Position numbers and translations under genes: made by a program. Of a stretch of DNA of 35,217 nt, positions 15,744 to 24,791 are shown one piece after another (position 1 is the first letter of the stretch; every line of letters starts with the position of its first letter). This DNA is from CAZNKU01 sp045654805 (GTDB lineage Bacteria > Bacillota > Clostridia > Monoglobales > Firm-18): the NCBI GenBank assembly GCA_045654805.1, contig JAZOOD010000013.1, positions 1-35,217 of the forward strand, given 5' to 3'. The notes below the pieces were generated by a model. That model was not told where the DNA came from, ran no database searches, and worked only from the letters and a program-made list of their open reading frames with translations.

Positions 15744-16774
15744 TGGCTAAAATAGTTACTATGGGTGAAACAATGCTTAGATTGTCTACACCTAACAATG
15801 AAAAATTTATTCAGGCAGACGAATTTGACGTTTGCTATGGCGGCGGTGAAGCTAATGTTGCGGTTTCACTTGCAAACTATGGACATGATACAGATTTTGT
15901 ATCAAAAGTTCCTGCAAACCCAATTGGAGAATGTGCTGTTGCAGCACTTAGAAAAATGAATGTTGGTACTAAATTTGTTGCACGTGGCGGCGAAAGACTT
16001 GGTATTTACTTCTTGGAACACGGTTCAGCTATGAGAGCTTCAAACGTTGTTTATGACAGAGCTAACTCTGCTATTGCTACAGCTACTGCTGATGATTTTG
16101 ATTTTGATGCAATTTTTGAAGGTGCAGATTGGTTCCACTTCACAGGTATTACTCCTGCAGTTTCAGACAGTGCTGCTGAACTTACAGAACTTGCTTGTAA
16201 GGCTGCTAAGGCCAAGGGAGTAAAAATCTCTTGTGACCTTAATTTCCGTAAAAAACTTTGGACAAGCGAAAAAGCTCAGAAGGTTATGTCTAACCTTATG
16301 CAGTATGTCGATGTTTGTATCGGCAATGAAGAAGATGCTGAAAAGGTTCTTGGTTTCAAACCTGGTAACACAGACGTTACAAGCGGCGATTTGGAACTTG
16401 CAGGTTACAAGAGTATTTTCGAACAGATGGTTGAAAAGTTTAACTTTGAATATGTAATTTCTTCTCTTCGTGTATCACATTCTGCATCAGACAATGGATG
16501 GTCAGCTTGTATCTACAAGAGAGATACTAAGGAATTCTATCATTCAAGAGAATACAGAATTCATCCAATCGTTGACCGTGTAGGTGGCGGTGATAGCTTT
16601 GCAGGTGGTGTAATCTGTGGTTTCTGCGATGGCAAGGACTTCAAAGAAACTCTTGAGTTTGCTGTTGCAGCTTCTGCTTTGAAGCACACAATACCTGGTG
16701 ATGCTAATATGGTAACACGTGCTGAAGTTGATGCTTTGGCAGGTGGCGACGGTTCAGGTCGTGTACAGAGATAA
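15743..16774 (+). CDS. kdgK: 2-keto-3-deoxygluconate (KDG) kinase, PfkB family
   Basis: Ribokinase-family kinase, 343 residues, phosphorylating KDG to KDPG, the substrate of the aldolase encoded just before it. Visible: N-terminal GGGEANVAVSLANYG (33-47) for sugar binding, and the PfkB signature DRVGGGDSFAGGV with catalytic D284 (anion hole GGGD). The ATG overlaps the aldolase stop (TAATG). Last gene of the operon; a strong terminator follows 18 bp after the stop. The name rests on family plus neighbour; other sugar specificities cannot be excluded by sequence reading alone. Confidence 0.92.
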   Translation: MAKIVTMGETMLRLSTPNNEKFIQADEFDVCYGGGEANVAVSLANYGHDTDFVSKVPANPIGECAVAALRKMNVGTKFVARGGERLGIYFLEHGSAMRASNVVYDRANSAIATATADDFDFDAIFEGADWFHFTGITPAVSDSAAELTELACKAAKAKGVKISCDLNFRKKLWTSEKAQKVMSNLMQYVDVCIGNEEDAEKVLGFKPGNTDVTSGDLELAGYKSIFEQMVEKFNFEYVISSLRVSHSASDNGWSACIYKRDTKEFYHSREYRIHPIVDRVGGGDSFAGGVICGFCDGKDFKETLEFAVAASALKHTIPGDANMVTRAEVDALAGGDGSGRVQR

Positions 16775-16792
16775 TCTGGTTTTTAATATAAG

Positions 16793-16823
16793 AAAATGAC
16801 CTATGCTTAGCATAGGTCATTTT
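16793..16823. terminator. Bidirectional terminator between kdgK and the SLH protein gene
   Basis: Fourteen-bp perfect stem AAAATGACCTATGC / GCATAGGTCATTTT with loop TTA. Symmetric A/T flanks allow action on both converging transcripts. Confidence 0.9.
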
Positions 16824-16868
16824 ATGTTAATAAAAGGAGATTTTGTAGATTTTAATTACACATTAATA

Positions 16869-19505
16869 TTAAACTTCGCTAATAACAACAATTTCTGTTA
16901 CAACACCCTTATACATTCTTACAAATACCTTTTCAGGCTGTGCGTCATCAAACTTTGTGATGTAGCTTGAATCTGCTACTTTAACCTGTGATTTTTCAGT
17001 TTTGCTTGCATCATAAACATATACTTTTGCTTCTGAAATATCAAGGTTTGTTTCAGGCATATTATTTGCAACAATGTTCATAGAGTTAGCAAATTTCTTT
17101 GTAACTGTACCGATAATTGTCACCATTTCTGTTCCTTCAACCTCTGTCATAACTTCGATATCGTTATTTGCTCTGTTTGCGCTGTCGAACAATACAGTAA
17201 TTTTGTCTATTTCACCCTTGGAGTTCTTCTGGTACTGTATAATATCACCAGTCTGTAGTACATTTCCGGACTTCTTCAATGTATCTGTGTCCTTTGCGTT
17301 AAGTGAAATTTCTTTACCATCCTGCAATGCGTATAGCTTGTGCACGGCGATGCCGTCTTCGTTAGATGCTTCAGCGACTCTTTTAACAATCGCAATTGAT
17401 GAATCTGCATTTACCACACCTGTTGAGTTTTTAACTATGATTACGCTTGCTGTCAAATCTTCTGTCAAGTTGTATATTTCCACATCGTAGGTTGATTTAT
17501 CTACGAACATATCCATTGTGCGGATAGAGTATTCTTCGCTATCTTGAGCGTCTGACGGAATTTCAAATATTAATGTTGATGAGTTTACGTTGAAACCGCC
17601 AAGCTTTTTAGACGCCGCATTGTATTTTGCGTTTTCTGACGCATAGTCAAGAGAGAATGTGTTCTTAAGACTTGTACCTGAGTTTTCGTTTACGGCTGCT
17701 GTGTTGATATAAGTGATTTCTCCTGCTGCATTTGTGTCGAAAGTTATAAGCTGAGAAATTGAATTGTTATTTGCTTCCTTAAGTGCGTCTATAATTGCCT
17801 CGCCTCTTAGAGAAGATGTGTTGTTAACCTTAAGTTTTGTCGCACCGTTAATAATTACAGTTTCACCATCTTTAGTAAACAATTCAAATTTAACAGTCGT
17901 GTCTATTGAACCGCTTGTTGCAGCTTTTACAAGGTAAGCATAGTTGCTGCCTGCCTTTGTCTGTGTGTCCACTGCTGCAATTTTACCTTCGATATCAAGG
18001 TAGAATGTGCCTTCGTCAGCAAGCTGCAAAGCCGGCTGGTTAGCCTGTTTGTAGTTTGATGCTACTTCGTATAATTCGTCACCGATTCTGTACTTATTGT
18101 CTTCAATTTCTGTAATTTTACCTGTTATTTTTTCGTTACTTACATATACCTTTATAACTGTTGCTTCAGATATTGTGTGAGAGTTTGCAGCAACTGAAAG
18201 TACATCCCATTCTTTAATTTCTTTTATGTCAATGTTTTTGCCGTCCTTATAGATGCCAAATGTCAGGTTTGTATCTTCAGGGTCCAAAGTCAAAGTCATA
18301 AGGTTAAATTTGTCAGTAATTCTGTTACTTGTCAGTGAAACTTCGTCAACAATAATATTTCTGTATTCTGTTACAAAAACATATTCGTAAACTTCGTCAT
18401 TCGTTGTGTCAAGCAAAGTAATCTTACCGCTGTTTAGTTCTTCAAGCTGAGTGATGTCAAGCTCTACCACTACACCGTTGTAGAAAACAGTAGGATTAGC
18501 ACTTACTTTTGCAGTTGTTGTTTTTTTGTCATTTTCAGGATCATTCCAGTAAGAAACTGTTGTGCTTGTAATAGAGTCAATGTTTTCTGCCTTTATTTCA
18601 ATCTCTTCATTTTTGTTTTTGTTGTTGGAGATAAGGATAATATTGTCGTCACCGTTTGCTTCCTTTTGAACATAGAAAACTACGTTTCTTGCAATGTGCT
18701 GTGCTGCATCATGGTTAGTAGTGTATGTGTTAATTTCGCCGTCAACTTTAATCTGTACCTGATTATCTTTTAGTGAAGATGCACCGCTTAGAGTTGTTTC
18801 GGCTGTGCCCACTACCTGTCCGTTAAGCTTCTGTACATCAAGCTTGTTGAAAAGCAATGTTTTATCAACTACTTCGTAGTTCTCAAACGCACCGTAGCCT
18901 GTCTTTTCCATAAGGTTTATTGTAAGTGCATTAAATGCAAGTCGTGCTACGATACCTCTTGTTGCCACTGAGTTTGTAGCTGCTGATATGCCTCCCTTAA
19001 ACAGTCCTGCTGAACCTGCTGTAACAAGGTATCCTGTAGGGAATCCGCCGTTTGATTTTGCAGATGGCTCGTAGCCCAAAACTCTCATCATAATTGTTAC
19101 CGCTTCTGCATAAGTGATGTTGTCATCAGGTCTGAATCTGCCTGTGTCATCACCGATAACGTAGTTTTGCGCCTGTGATACATTAATGTATCCGTTTGCC
19201 CAGTGACTTGCTGATACGTCAGGAAAGTTTGCCTGTGTTTTGGTGCTTTCGGCAACATCCGTAAGACCTGCAATTGCTGTTGCTATTTTTGCAACCTCAG
19301 AACGTTTAATAGGATCATTTAGTCTAAATTCACCTGTGTCATCGCCTACCATAATGTTAAGAGCGTTTAAAAGTTCAACCGACTCTTCATATTCTGTGCC
19401 AATTACATCTTCGGGCAATGAAGATGCAGATACTGCAGGTATTGCTACCATTGCTGTAATAATAAATGCTATTGTCAATGAAAGTACTCTTTTAAAATTA
19501 CTCAT
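16869..19505 (-). CDS. SLH-domain surface protein (S-layer-like), 878 residues
   Basis: Secreted protein anchored to cell-wall polymer through S-layer homology domains. Signal peptide at 1-27 (cleavage after VSA). Three SLH-type repeats: about 32-80 (IKRSE), 93-144 (ITYAE), and a more divergent one at 155-198 (ATRGI). The remaining ~680 residues are beta-rich and contain no recognisable enzyme motif. The segment after SLH3, the region EWDVLSV...GDELYEV...GTFYLDIEGKI and the C-terminal AKVYVYDAS...VVTEIVV all align by eye with the 956-residue protein at 29757-32627, so the two are full-length paralogues. Start ATG follows AAGGAGG. Transcribed divergently from another SLH protein. Confidence 0.9.
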   Translation of the reverse strand: MSNFKRVLSLTIAFIITAMVAIPAVSASSLPEDVIGTEYEESVELLNALNIMVGDDTGEFRLNDPIKRSEVAKIATAIAGLTDVAESTKTQANFPDVSASHWANGYINVSQAQNYVIGDDTGRFRPDDNITYAEAVTIMMRVLGYEPSAKSNGGFPTGYLVTAGSAGLFKGGISAATNSVATRGIVARLAFNALTINLMEKTGYGAFENYEVVDKTLLFNKLDVQKLNGQVVGTAETTLSGASSLKDNQVQIKVDGEINTYTTNHDAAQHIARNVVFYVQKEANGDDNIILISNNKNKNEEIEIKAENIDSITSTTVSYWNDPENDKKTTTAKVSANPTVFYNGVVVELDITQLEELNSGKITLLDTTNDEVYEYVFVTEYRNIIVDEVSLTSNRITDKFNLMTLTLDPEDTNLTFGIYKDGKNIDIKEIKEWDVLSVAANSHTISEATVIKVYVSNEKITGKITEIEDNKYRIGDELYEVASNYKQANQPALQLADEGTFYLDIEGKIAAVDTQTKAGSNYAYLVKAATSGSIDTTVKFELFTKDGETVIINGATKLKVNNTSSLRGEAIIDALKEANNNSISQLITFDTNAAGEITYINTAAVNENSGTSLKNTFSLDYASENAKYNAASKKLGGFNVNSSTLIFEIPSDAQDSEEYSIRTMDMFVDKSTYDVEIYNLTEDLTASVIIVKNSTGVVNADSSIAIVKRVAEASNEDGIAVHKLYALQDGKEISLNAKDTDTLKKSGNVLQTGDIIQYQKNSKGEIDKITVLFDSANRANNDIEVMTEVEGTEMVTIIGTVTKKFANSMNIVANNMPETNLDISEAKVYVYDASKTEKSQVKVADSSYITKFDDAQPEKVFVRMYKGVVTEIVVISEV

Positions 19506-19598
19506 TAAATTTTCCTCCTTGGATATTTTTTGGTTTATAATGTTGAATAAATTCAGCAGGTTTACTTTTTACGCAACATTATGTCAACCACGAATACG

Positions 19599-19627
19599 AT
19601 AATACATTATTTTATACCAAAAATCAA
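19599..19627 (-). promoter_or_regulatory. Predicted promoter of the 878-residue SLH protein
   Basis: Minus strand: -35 TTGATT (19622-19627), 17-bp spacer, -10 TATTAT (19599-19604). Leader of about 85 nt. Its -35 lies 32 bp from the -35 of the divergent promoter. Confidence 0.55.
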
Positions 19628-19659
19628 TGATAAATATTTTCCATTTTTGTAATTTGTTA

Positions 19660-19688
19660 TTGATATTTTAAATTTGTTATGGTACAAT
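19660..19688 (+). promoter_or_regulatory. Predicted promoter of the 605-residue SLH protein
   Basis: -35 TTGATA (19660-19665), 17-bp spacer, extended -10 TGG-TACAAT (-10 hexamer at 19683-19688). Confidence 0.65.
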
Positions 19689-19734
19689 ATATTGTAGATA
19701 GGTATAAAGACCAACTACAAATGGAGGGATAATA

Positions 19735-21552
19735 ATGAAATTAAAAAGATTAATCTCACTGTTTATAACAGTTATGCTGGTTGTAGGATCAATAGCTACA
19801 GTCAGTGCAGCATCATTCCCTGATATTGAATCCAGACACAGCTGGGCGGAAGATGCTATTGACGATATGGTTAGCAGAGGAATACTTAAGGGTTATACAG
19901 ACGGCACATTTAAGCCGGACAGAGCAGTTACTCATCTTGAAACTCTTATAATTGCTTCACGTATTATGGGTGTTGACGAGAGTCAGAATTCCGAATACAG
20001 AGAAGTTGCAGTAAAACAGTATTCTCCTGTTTTGTCAGCATATGATATTGACTACAAGGATGAAGTTGCATATTTGCTTTATTGTGGGGTTTTGACATCT
20101 GATGAATTGTCAAACTACATATCAAAGAGCACAAAGAATCAGCCACTTAAGAGATATGAGGCGGCAATATTACTTACAAAGCTTGTTGGTGGAGAAAAAG
20201 CTGCACTTTCAAATAGTGTAATTGTTTTAGATTTTGAAGATGCAGGGGCCATTCCTTCTTCTGCTAAGGCTTATGTTAAATATGTCGCAGATACCGGTCT
20301 TATGAATGGTGTGGATGACGAAAACTTTAGTCCTAACGGAGAGCTTACACGTGCAATGATTTCTACAGTTATGTATCGTGCTGAAAATTATATGAATGAA
20401 AGTACGGTTGAAGGTACAGTAGAGTCAAAGGGCAGAGAATCCATTACCCTTTCAGTAAAAGGCGTTTCCAAAAATATCGCATTACCTGAGGATATTACTA
20501 TAAAGGTTGATGGCAAGGCTGTTGGTGTAAGTGATTTATCAATTGGTCAGTATGTAAGAGTACATTATGTTGGAAATAATATAAGATACATTGATGCAGT
20601 TACATCAAATCTTTATCAGACTGTAACTGGAGTAATCTCCGCAATATCTGAAGTTTCCGGCACAAAGAAGATTTCTGTTAAAAACTCCACAGGCACGCAG
20701 ACATTTACTATAAGTCCGGATGCATGCAAATACCTAGTTAACGGAACAATTGCCACATATCTTGATATCGACAATGGTATGTATGCCGTTATGACAGTAC
20801 AGGGGGGATATATTACAGAAATTTCTGTTGAAACCGGTGCAAAAAAATATTCAGGTAAAATTTCCGCTATTACAATTAACTCTGATGTGGTTTCTGTAAA
20901 AGTTAAATTGAACGACGGCTCAGAAATGGACTTTGTTTTCAATGAAGGGGCAGCTATTACAAGAAACGGAACAAAATCTGATGTTAATTCTTTGGCAATT
21001 GGAGATTCTGTAAATGTTACTATTACAAAAGGTGGCATCTCCGCACTTTCTGCTTCAAGCTCATCCAAGAGTGTATCAGGTACAATTTCCAAAATTGTAA
21101 TTTCATCAAATCCTGAAATTACAATAAAAACAAGCACTGATGAAAAAGTTTATGGTGTAACTTCTTCTACCACATTTAAAGTAGACGGACAGACAGGTTG
21201 CACAATATATGACCTGCGTCTTGGCGCAGCAGCTGAAATCAGACTTGACAGCACAAATATTACATCTATTTCTACTCAGTCAACAGTTGCTACTCCAACA
21301 TTGACAGGTGTTGTTACATACATTCATCCTACAAGCTATGTAATGGGTCTTCAAGTTGTTGATGCTGCAACAGGGGCAATAAATGATATTCAGACAGTTG
21401 TTAAATCTAATGTTAAGATTACAGACACAACATCTTCAAGCATATCATCATTCAAAAATATTCAGCCGGGAATGACTGTCGTTGTAGTTGGTACTTCTAA
21501 TTACGGTGTTTATGAAGTAACACAGATTATTATAACAGCGACTATTGATTAA
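19735..21552 (+). CDS. SLH-domain surface protein with five tandem beta modules
   Basis: 605 residues with a signal peptide at 1-25 (cleavage within VSAAS). SLH repeat 1 at about 27-80 (GYTDGTFKPD), a degenerate second at 90-150, and SLH repeat 3 at about 165-217 (NFSPNGELTRAM). From residue 224 on there are five repeats of about 70 residues, each opening with a V-x-G-x-I/V pattern (VEGTVES, VTGVISA, YSGKISA, VSGTISK, LTGVVTY) and ending with a hydrophobic strand such as GGYITEISV or GGISALSAS. The pattern resembles small DUF5666-like beta-barrel modules, but this assignment is tentative. Start ATG follows GGAGGGAT. A strong terminator follows. Probably a cell-wall-attached structural or binding protein; ligand unknown. 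Confidence 0.88.
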   Translation: MKLKRLISLFITVMLVVGSIATVSAASFPDIESRHSWAEDAIDDMVSRGILKGYTDGTFKPDRAVTHLETLIIASRIMGVDESQNSEYREVAVKQYSPVLSAYDIDYKDEVAYLLYCGVLTSDELSNYISKSTKNQPLKRYEAAILLTKLVGGEKAALSNSVIVLDFEDAGAIPSSAKAYVKYVADTGLMNGVDDENFSPNGELTRAMISTVMYRAENYMNESTVEGTVESKGRESITLSVKGVSKNIALPEDITIKVDGKAVGVSDLSIGQYVRVHYVGNNIRYIDAVTSNLYQTVTGVISAISEVSGTKKISVKNSTGTQTFTISPDACKYLVNGTIATYLDIDNGMYAVMTVQGGYITEISVETGAKKYSGKISAITINSDVVSVKVKLNDGSEMDFVFNEGAAITRNGTKSDVNSLAIGDSVNVTITKGGISALSASSSSKSVSGTISKIVISSNPEITIKTSTDEKVYGVTSSTTFKVDGQTGCTIYDLRLGAAAEIRLDSTNITSISTQSTVATPTLTGVVTYIHPTSYVMGLQVVDAATGAINDIQTVVKSNVKITDTTSSSISSFKNIQPGMTVVVVGTSNYGVYEVTQIIITATID

Positions 21553-21562
21553 TATAAATATG

Positions 21563-21595
21563 AAAACAGGTATGTTTTACATACCTGTTTTTTTT
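21563..21595. terminator. Terminator shared by the SLH gene and recO
   Basis: Stem AAAACAGGTATG / CATACCTGTTTT with loop TTTTA and an eight-T tract. The right arm encodes, on the minus strand, the last residues of recO (KKTGM and stop), so the recO coding end and the terminator are the same DNA. Confidence 0.9.
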
Positions 21596-22329
21596 ATCTG
21601 TATTGATTTTAAGTAAATTAAAGATTTTGGTATATTTCCTGTCTGTTGAAGTATATATTGTTCCGCAAAAACGCTTAGTTGATGTAACACTTCCTCTTCT
21701 GCTTCGAAGCTGAATATGTTCTTTTGGGGGGATGTACATATGTATTTTATAGCATCCAATGTCCCTTTGGATATGTTGGGAACCTTGTGACATTTTTCAC
21801 ATTCCGTTACACCATCGTCTGTTGAAAAATAGTGCAGATTCTCCAAACTGCCACAGTGATGACAACTTGTTAAATTGGGGGCAAATCCTGCTTCGCACAT
21901 AAGACGAAATTCGAATACGGGTTTTACTTTTGTGTCAAAATCATTTTTCTGTACATAATATATGGTATTTAGTAAAAGCCGCAGAATATCTCCACAATCT
22001 CCATTATGCACGGATATAAAATTTGCAAGGTCACATATATAGTTTACCAACGCAAGCTTTTCGACATCATAACGTATGTCAAAAAAATCCATTTTCTTTT
22101 CTGCAGATATTATGTTATAGACATCACGGTTTTCCCCTTTTTTTAAAATAAAATCCGTATAGCAAAACAAGGAACATCCGGATCCCAATTTACTTTTAAA
22201 ACTACGGACTCCTGCCCCACTTGCCTGAATCTTGCCATGGTCGAAGGTAAGAATAGTGAAAATTTTATTACCTTCTCCAAACTTGGTTTCTTTAATTATC
22301 ATTCCTGAGGTTGTTATTTCCTTTGTCAA
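21577..22329 (-). CDS. recO: DNA repair protein RecO
   Basis: Recombination mediator that loads RecA on SSB-coated DNA with RecR; 250 residues, typical. Visible: N-terminal OB fold beginning SGMIIKETKFGEGNKIFTILT, the basic GAGVRSFKSKLG region, and a zinc finger with CHHC pattern (CEAGFAPNLTSCHHC and CEKCHK). The TTG at 22329 is chosen because homologues start about ten residues before this GEGNKI motif; the ATG at 22302 is the alternative. It overlaps the upstream YqzL-like frame, implying coupling. The 3' end lies in the shared terminator. Confidence 0.93.
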   Translation of the reverse strand: MTKEITTSGMIIKETKFGEGNKIFTILTFDHGKIQASGAGVRSFKSKLGSGCSLFCYTDFILKKGENRDVYNIISAEKKMDFFDIRYDVEKLALVNYICDLANFISVHNGDCGDILRLLLNTIYYVQKNDFDTKVKPVFEFRLMCEAGFAPNLTSCHHCGSLENLHYFSTDDGVTECEKCHKVPNISKGTLDAIKYICTSPQKNIFSFEAEEEVLHQLSVFAEQYILQQTGNIPKSLIYLKSIQIKKTGM

Positions 22330-22420
22330 TATTGTTCAAATCCCTTATTTTAATATATTCCAAAAAAGCTTCTATGCTTCCGGTGTGTGTAAAAAAATTC
22401 CAGGACAATAGTTCCAACAT
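22292..22420 (-). CDS. YqzL-like small protein
   Basis: A 42-residue frame starting MLELLSWNFFTHTGSIEAFL, with ribosome site AGAGGTG six bases before its ATG. In Bacillus a 47-residue protein, YqzL, with the pattern MLDF-WN-F--TG-ID--L lies in exactly this place between era and recO, and the W-N-x-F-x-x-T-G-x-I pattern is conserved here. The product's function is unknown. The end overlaps the start of recO in a different frame, consistent with translational coupling in the era-yqzL-recO order. Confidence 0.82.
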   Translation of the reverse strand: MLELLSWNFFTHTGSIEAFLEYIKIRDLNNIDKGNNNLRNDN

Positions 22421-22479
22421 ATAATCACCTCTGAATTTATGGTTAGCAATAAAGGTAATTATATTCTATGAAAAAAATT

Positions 22480-23367
22480 CTAATTTTGTTCCTTATATCC
22501 AAAATTTTTAAGCATCATATCGCTGTTACGCCAGTTATCTTTTACTTTAACCCAAAGCTCAAGGAAAACTTTAGAATGAGTAAATTTTTCAAGGTCATAT
22601 CTTGCCTGAGAACCTATTTTCTTTAACATTTCTCCCTTTTTACCTATTATTATTGCTTTGTGGGAATCGCGTTCGCAATAAATTGTTGCAGTAATTTTAG
22701 TGAGATTTTTCTCTTCTTCATATTTCATAGCGTCTGTTGTTACCGCTATACCAAAAGGAATTTCGTCATTTAGATTACGCATTAGTTTTTCGCGTATGAA
22801 TTCTGCGGCAATTTGTCTTTCCGGTTGGTCGGTGAGGGTATCGTCAGGAAAGAATTTGGGACCTTCCGGCAACTCTGATTTTATAATATGCAGAAGTTTT
22901 TCTATTCCGTCTTTTTTGAGTGCAGATATTGGCATAATTTCGCGAAATTTTCTATATTGGCTAAGCTGTGCGATTATAGGGAGAATGCTTTCCTTTTCCA
23001 CCTTGTCTGTCTTGTTTATAACCAATATAATATTTTCACTTTTTATTGTGTCCAACACTTCCGTTTCTCTCTCGAAGTTAAAGACAGATGCATCAATAAT
23101 ATACAGTACAACATCAGCTTCATCGGAGCCTGCCGCCACTTCCTTCATCATAAATTTACCAAGCTTGTTTTTGGGCTTGTGTATTCCGGGAGTATCTACA
23201 AATATAAATTGACAGTCCTCTTGGGTAAGAACGCCTGTAATCTGTGTTCTTGTAGTCTGCGGTTTTGAGGAAACTGCCGCAATCTTTTCCCCCAATACTG
23301 CATTTAAAAGAGTGGATTTTCCGGCGTTTGGTCTCCCCATTATTGATATAAATCCTGATTTAAACAT
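22480..23367 (-). CDS. era: GTPase Era
   Basis: Essential GTPase of 30S subunit assembly that binds the 3' end of 16S rRNA; 295 residues. Visible: G1 GRPNAGKS (11-18), G3 DTPG, G4 NKTD, and the C-terminal KH domain with IIIGKKGEMLKKIG. Start ATG follows AGGAGAG. It sits 13 bp downstream of ybeY; dgkA and cdd, which separate them in Bacillus, are absent here. Confidence 0.97.
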   Translation of the reverse strand: MFKSGFISIMGRPNAGKSTLLNAVLGEKIAAVSSKPQTTRTQITGVLTQEDCQFIFVDTPGIHKPKNKLGKFMMKEVAAGSDEADVVLYIIDASVFNFERETEVLDTIKSENIILVINKTDKVEKESILPIIAQLSQYRKFREIMPISALKKDGIEKLLHIIKSELPEGPKFFPDDTLTDQPERQIAAEFIREKLMRNLNDEIPFGIAVTTDAMKYEEEKNLTKITATIYCERDSHKAIIIGKKGEMLKKIGSQARYDLEKFTHSKVFLELWVKVKDNWRNSDMMLKNFGYKEQN

Positions 23368-23380
23368 ATTATCTCTCCTG

Positions 23381-23821
23381 TTAATCTCTTGTTATTCCAA
23401 GTTCGTTTAATATTTCGTCTTGTTTTACATACATTTCCTGCTCACCATTTTCGTGATCATATCCCAAAAGGTGAAGCATAGAATGTGCAGTCAAAAAGGC
23501 TACCTCGCGTTTTATACTGTGGTTATATTCCTCAGCCTGTGCCATGGCGCGTTCCAAGGAAATTACAATGTCTCCCAATTCGTACTCGTCAAGGTTTCCG
23601 TTTTCATCAAAAAGCGGAAACGATAACACATCGGTAGGAGCATCTTTTTGTCGATATTCAAAGTTCAGCCCATGTATTTCCTCGTTATCCGTAATAAGTA
23701 CGCTTACATTACGTGGTTCAATATTTTCGTACTCAAAAGTTTTTTTAATTACAATATTTATTGTTTCTTCAAGTTCTGGGGTAAAATCAACTTTATTTTG
23801 GTTGTTTTGAATGTCTGTCAT
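23381..23821 (-). CDS. ybeY: Endoribonuclease YbeY (16S rRNA maturation factor)
   Basis: Zinc-dependent endoribonuclease involved in 16S rRNA 3' end maturation and ribosome quality control. The metal motif HSMLHLLGYDH supplies H113, H117 and H123. TDVLSFP (63-69) is also conserved. The ATG at 23821 is preferred (146 residues, AAGGCGG nine bases upstream); a start at 23851 would add ten residues inside phoH. Overlaps the end of phoH by 29 bp, indicating coupled translation. Confidence 0.95.
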   Translation of the reverse strand: MTDIQNNQNKVDFTPELEETINIVIKKTFEYENIEPRNVSVLITDNEEIHGLNFEYRQKDAPTDVLSFPLFDENGNLDEYELGDIVISLERAMAQAEEYNHSIKREVAFLTAHSMLHLLGYDHENGEQEMYVKQDEILNELGITRD

Positions 23822-24791
23822 TTTCACGTTCCGCCTTTCTTTTGTCATCACGTTCGTATGCCTTTACAATAGCCTGTACGAGCGGATGTCTTACAACGTC
23901 CCTGTCTGATAGTGGGCAAAACTCTATATCATCAATATTTTTCAGTATTCTTGTTACTTCCTTTAACCCGCTTTTTTTACCGAATGGCAGGTCCACTTGG
24001 GTTATATCCCCAGTAATGATTGCACGTGAACCAAAGCCTATACGTGTTAAAAACATCTTCATCTGTTCCGGCGTGGTGTTTTGAGCTTCATCAAGTATAA
24101 TGTAGGAATCATCCAAAGTTCTGCCTCGCATATATGCAAGAGGTGCCACTTCAATAACGCCTCTCTCCACGTACCTTTGGTAGGCTTCTACTCCCAGCAT
24201 ATCATAGAGGGCGTCGTGCAAAGGGCGTAAATATGGGTCTACTTTGCTTTGCAAGTCACCGGGAAGAAATCCAAGACTTTCCCCTGCCTCAACGGCGGGG
24301 CGAGTAATTACAATACGGCTAACTTCTTTCTTTTTAAGACTTGTAACTGCCATGGCTACTGCAAGATAGGTCTTGCCTGTACCTGCAGGACCTATACCGA
24401 AAGTAATTGTATTGTGTGCAATGGCGTCAATATATTTTTTCTGACCTAATGTTTTTGCTTTAATAGGTCTACCTTTTGATGTAATGCATATAATGTCCTT
24501 CTCCAGAGTGTAAAGTTTATCCTCCATATCTTCTTCAACCATGGATATTGCATATCTTACGTTTTGTTCGGTAATATTTTCATTATTTGCTGTCATACCT
24601 ATAAGTCCCGATATGCACCGTTGGGCTTTTTCTGCGTTGCTTTCCTCACCGGCAATTTTTAAGGACGTCCCACGATGGACTATTTGCACATTGTAATGAT
24701 TTTCAATTATTTTAATGTTGCTGTCAAAGTTACCGAAGATATTTAAAATTTGTTCAACATTGTCAACCTCCAGATGTTTTTCTGTTGTCAT
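23793..24791 (-). CDS. phoH: PhoH-like ATPase (PhoH/YbeZ)
   Basis: 332-residue P-loop ATPase of the PhoH family, commonly encoded beside YbeY and thought to act with it in RNA metabolism. Visible: an N-terminal KH-like segment (about 25-65), Walker A FGIGPAGTGKT (131-141), and Walker B with YIILDEAQN. Start ATG follows AGGAGGAGG. It overlaps yqfD upstream by 29 bp and ybeY downstream by 29 bp. Confidence 0.95.
   Translation of the reverse strand: MTTEKHLEVDNVEQILNIFGNFDSNIKIIENHYNVQIVHRGTSLKIAGEESNAEKAQRCISGLIGMTANNENITEQNVRYAISMVEEDMEDKLYTLEKDIICITSKGRPIKAKTLGQKKYIDAIAHNTITFGIGPAGTGKTYLAVAMAVTSLKKKEVSRIVITRPAVEAGESLGFLPGDLQSKVDPYLRPLHDALYDMLGVEAYQRYVERGVIEVAPLAYMRGRTLDDSYIILDEAQNTTPEQMKMFLTRIGFGSRAIITGDITQVDLPFGKKSGLKEVTRILKNIDDIEFCPLSDRDVVRHPLVQAIVKAYERDDKRKAERENDRHSKQPK

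Noticed and set aside
17074..17490. 138-residue frame antisense to the 878-residue SLH gene
   Set aside because: It is opposite a well-supported gene with a signal peptide and SLH repeats, and has no ribosome site or recognisable protein features.
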